The notes beneath the pieces are model-generated. The model was not told where the DNA came from, searched no databases, and saw only the letters and a list, made by a program, of their open reading frames with translations. 64,000 bases of DNA from contig ONHG01000012.1 in assembly GCA_900317585.1 (NCBI GenBank), positions 1 to 64,000 of the forward strand, given 5' to 3'. Numbering within the stretch: the stretch's first letter is position 1; each line of letters begins with the position of its first letter. This document shows positions 62,692-64,000 of the stretch, one piece after another. The position numbers were made by a program, and so were the translations under genes. Source of the stretch: an uncultured Lachnospiraceae bacterium (GTDB lineage: Bacteria > Bacillota > Clostridia > Lachnospirales > Lachnospiraceae).

Positions 62692-62925
62692 CTATGTTAT
62701 ATTTAATTGCTCTTTTATCGCATTGATCTGCTCCTGCAAAGCTTTTCCCTGTGCTGCTGCCAAAGGTACATCTGTTGCTGTAGATGTACAGTTATTAACG
62801 CAATCATCTTTTTTCACTGAATTTTCAGATATATCTTTCAAATCTCCTGATAATGAATTAATGGATTGACATAATCGCTTTAAGATCTTTGATGATCCAT
62901 TATATAGGATGTTTATCTGTTGCAT
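62692..62925 (-). CDS. small prophage tail-fibre-associated protein
   Basis: A 77-residue protein. The C-terminal segment VPLAAAQGKALQEQINAIKE is a motif commonly found at the end of phage tail/fibre proteins. The start at ATG 62925 is supported by AGAGGTGG; an upstream in-frame ATG would overlap the tail gene. It lies between the tail gene and the holin. Confidence 0.7.
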   Translation of the reverse strand: MQQINILYNGSSKILKRLCQSINSLSGDLKDISENSVKKDDCVNNCTSTATDVPLAAAQGKALQEQINAIKEQLNIT

Positions 62926-62935
62926 GATACCACCT

Positions 62936-64000
62936 CTATGCATTTGTAAGTGTATATGTGATTTTCATGGATGTAGCAGCCGTTTTTACAATTGGCTGTG
63001 GTAAATTGAATATAGATCCTAAATAATTAATTACCTGCCTTCCATATGAAGAATAACTTGAAGTTGATGTATCGTATCCATTATCTCCATATGCCATCAA
63101 ATTATCTGTTATCAATGTCGGGCTAGATGCATATCCTTTGAATACACTTTTTTCTTTTCTTCCTTGAAGTACAATATTACAATCAGGATATCCAAAAGCC
63201 CCACAATAACGTCCATCAGATAATTTTACACCAAATTTTATACCACCATTATTCAACGCTATTACATCTGTATTTATAGTTGCGTCTGATGGTATAATAG
63301 CCTGTTGAATATCTGCTGGATTGGCTAAATTTACAATATAAATTGATTTCAAATCCTCTGCCGCAAAAAATGCATATCCTTTTACTATTACAGCTTTACC
63401 CCACTCTCGTTTCAGCTTGCAACCTTTTAGATTTATACTTTTCATATCTGAAAGTTCAAAGTCATAATCTGATGTTTTCACTCTCCAATATTCTGCTGTT
63501 TCATTCATTGGAACAATAATGTATGCGTAACCATCATATCCGGGATGTAAACACGAAAAATTTATCGAATTTTTCCTTTCAATACTGAATTCGGCAACTT
63601 TTTCAGCAACATTACGTAAATTGACACTATCAGAAAGACCATATACCCTAGAAGGAATATACTGCTTCATAACACAAACTGTCATTTTATAGTAAGTAAC
63701 TCTTTCACTCGAATCATATCGTGTTGTTATAGTTGGATCACAATAATATAGATATCCTCTCACACTATCGTAGCAAAGCGGATACAAATGAAAACTATCA
63801 CTATTGTTTTTATTTAATGCATTGTGTATATACCCCCTCTGCCATGTTATATTATACGGATCACTATAATTATATTGATTTTCTGCCATAGTAAGTGCCA
63901 ACGATCCTATAGTGCCATTTGCCTGTGATGTTGAAAAATCCCATACTGATTGAAATCCAATATCAGTTTCATAACTTTCTGCATAATTTAATGATCCTCT
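62936..64000 (-). CDS. prophage tail/structural protein, truncated by the window edge
   Basis: The last 354 residues of a protein whose frame stays open to the window edge (first visible codons Arg-Gly-Ser-Leu-Asn-Tyr-Ala), so the real start lies beyond 64000. An internal TTG at 63901 is not a likely start. The sequence is beta-rich and Tyr/Ser/Asn-rich, and the segment QSVWDFSTSQANGTIGSLAL resembles phage tail and minor structural proteins. It is followed directly by the small fibre-type gene, holin and amidase. The region is AT-richer than the core genes. Confidence 0.7.
   Translation of the reverse strand, partial: RGSLNYAESYETDIGFQSVWDFSTSQANGTIGSLALTMAENQYNYSDPYNITWQRGYIHNALNKNNSDSFHLYPLCYDSVRGYLYYCDPTITTRYDSSERVTYYKMTVCVMKQYIPSRVYGLSDSVNLRNVAEKVAEFSIERKNSINFSCLHPGYDGYAYIIVPMNETAEYWRVKTSDYDFELSDMKSINLKGCKLKREWGKAVIVKGYAFFAAEDLKSIYIVNLANPADIQQAIIPSDATINTDVIALNNGGIKFGVKLSDGRYCGAFGYPDCNIVLQGRKEKSVFKGYASSPTLITDNLMAYGDNGYDTSTSSYSSYGRQVINYLGSIFNLPQPIVKTAATSMKITYTLTNA

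Overview
The window looks like the chromosome of a low-GC, motile member of the Lachnospiraceae (Clostridia), close to Agathobacter/Roseburia. This placement is inferred from gene content and order, not from a search. The supporting signs are: the rplU-prp-rpmA-obg-yhbY-nadD-yqeK-rsfS block with a Firmicutes-type extended L27; a Gram-positive LexA with tandem CGAAC-N4-GTTYG boxes; a short HisG with HisZ; the paired B12-binding radical SAM and DUF2344 proteins; RqcH, RecU and a zinc-type L28; sporulation-linked families (YlbJ-like, YtfJ/GerW, Coat_F-like); and a methyl-accepting chemotaxis protein. Almost every gene is on the minus strand. The plus-strand genes are the AIM24-family gene, a small ORF at 14.0 kb, lexA, the ylbJ-like gene, rqcH and rpmB.

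Layout. 0-7 kb: rpsU with its promoter and terminator, a lipoprotein binding protein paired with a chemoreceptor, then alaS preceded by a 42-codon membrane peptide. 7-11.5 kb: a signalling cassette of a 7TM hybrid histidine kinase (split by a -1 frameshift at a canonical A AAA AAC heptamer), a two-domain response regulator and a metallo-beta-lactamase-fold protein. 11.6-17 kb: dtd, an AIM24 protein, a ferritin-like coat protein, and a plsC-recombinase-TrmH operon. 17-18.3 kb: an SOS locus in which lexA diverges from a YneA-like LysM protein. 18.4-24.8 kb: the ribosome-assembly/NAD block, RNase G and the radical SAM pair. 26.6-31.7 kb: histidine biosynthesis (hisZ, G, D, B and a HisF-like/HisIE fusion). 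31.7-36 kb: recU, two pseudouridine synthases and YgiQ. 36-42.6 kb: a YlbJ-like membrane protein, coaD, rsmD, pgsA, rimO, rpoZ, gmk and yicC. 42.7-51.3 kb: rqcH, recG, the fakA/yloU pair, rpmB, ytfJ, a DUF2953 protein and a NUDIX hydrolase. 51.4-57 kb: pbp, ftsW, a U32 peptidase and zapA. 57-61.2 kb: ruvB, ruvA, a Gx transporter, a NusG-II protein and a disrupted miaB. 61.2-64 kb: one end of a prophage (amidase, holin, tail-fibre genes) that runs off the window.

Most of the window is housekeeping: translation and ribosome maturation, DNA repair, cell-wall synthesis, and histidine and cofactor synthesis. The features most worth attention are two broken or recoded genes (the histidine kinase at a -1 slippery heptamer; miaB by a 7-bp tandem duplication), a catalytically dead-looking HisF barrel fused to HisIE, the transporter-less binding protein/chemoreceptor pair, the kinase/regulator/MBL cassette, and a 137-nt out-of-frame overlap between ftsW and the downstream transpeptidase.

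Start codons were chosen by ribosome-binding site and family N-terminus. Promoters and terminators were found by eye. Family names come from motif recognition without a database search.
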